Origin: Blastopirellula marina
GTDB taxonomy: Bacteria > Planctomycetota > Planctomycetia > Pirellulales > Pirellulaceae
DNA: 64,000 bases
Direction: 5' to 3'
NCBI RefSeq assembly: GCF_002967715.1
Contig: NZ_PUIA01000051.1
Coordinates: 124,001 to 188,000 of the forward strand
Within the stretch, counting starts at the first letter, position 1. Every line of letters starts with the position of its first letter. Under the pieces are notes generated by a model, which was not told the DNA's origin, made no database searches, and saw only the letters and a list, made by a program, of their open reading frames with translations. Both the position numbers and the translations under genes were made by a program. Below are positions 63,943-64,000 of this stretch, piece by piece.

Positions 63943-64000
63943 AGGGAAACCCCTGCGATTCCCCCTCGAATCCAGGACCGGGAAACAGATCCCCCGGGTA

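Larger units (their letters stand above)
63724..64000. other. right-edge intergenic region
   Basis: 277 bases to the window edge. It contains a second copy of the intergenic palindrome (63766-63806), a CCGCGGATGACGCAGATC-type stretch near 63840 resembling repeats found in many bacterial genomes, and a promoter-like sequence at 63913-63942. No gene is complete here. Confidence 0.5.

Noticed and set aside
1..64000. CRISPR array, prophage or insertion sequence
   Set aside because: No regularly spaced direct repeats, no terminal inverted repeats with a transposase, and no phage structural genes seen.

Overview
The window looks like chromosomal DNA of a planctomycete, most likely a Pirellulaceae relative such as Blastopirellula or Bremerella. 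The inference rests on gene content: tetrahydromethanopterin (H4MPT) C1 genes (formaldehyde-activating enzyme, methylene-H4MPT dehydrogenase, an ATP-grasp enzyme), a TadG-like von Willebrand protein, a Ser/Thr kinase with the N-terminal helical module common in planctomycetes, very large uncharacterised secreted proteins, and small membrane proteins beginning with the tag NPFASP. I see no rRNA, tRNA, CRISPR array, prophage or insertion sequence. Gene density is high and most stretches read as ordinary core chromosome.

Layout. 1-8534 (+): a tight run with an FtsX/MacB-type ABC permease, a secreted helical-repeat protein, two related CCFG-motif proteins, an MFS transporter, an EboE-like TIM barrel, an esterase and a DUF4013-like membrane protein. 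8547-14395: NPFASP-tagged membrane proteins, a uronate isomerase homologue, an ECF sigma factor, and a three-gene minus-strand operon preceded by a promoter, a branched RNA and a terminator. 14395-25391 (+): inositol monophosphatase, then two translationally coupled giant exported proteins (1146 and 2155 residues). 25641-32898: RimI, a YfcE-type phosphodiesterase, PlsC, then the C1 genes interrupted by the TadG-like gene. 32903-38470 (-): a BamA equivalent split into a POTRA protein and a barrel protein, then a secreted FAD oxidoreductase. 39114-47077 (-): Bpt, then an information-processing cluster dnaB, rplI, ssb, rpsF, pth, rplY, prs and a GlmU-type uridylyltransferase (listed left to right, transcribed right to left), with groES on the other strand. 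47462-63723: a kinase with a pseudo-receiver tail, uracil-DNA glycosylase, Der, alanine dehydrogenase, MtnA, glutamine synthetase, an MMPL exporter, an S41 protease, a GntP permease with an insertion, and Sir2.

How the genes fit together. Fae condenses formaldehyde with H4MPT and the dehydrogenase oxidises the product; the ATP-grasp protein probably helps make the cofactor. The POTRA and barrel proteins probably act together in outer-membrane protein insertion. The rpsF-ssb-rplI-dnaB and rplY-pth-prs order matches many bacteria, but rpsR is absent from its usual place.

The strongest candidates for undescribed biology are the synonymous-diverged NPFASP tag, the giant exported protein pair, the split BamA, and the structured RNA at 14063-14192. 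All coordinates, starts and RNA pairings were read by eye and no database search was possible.
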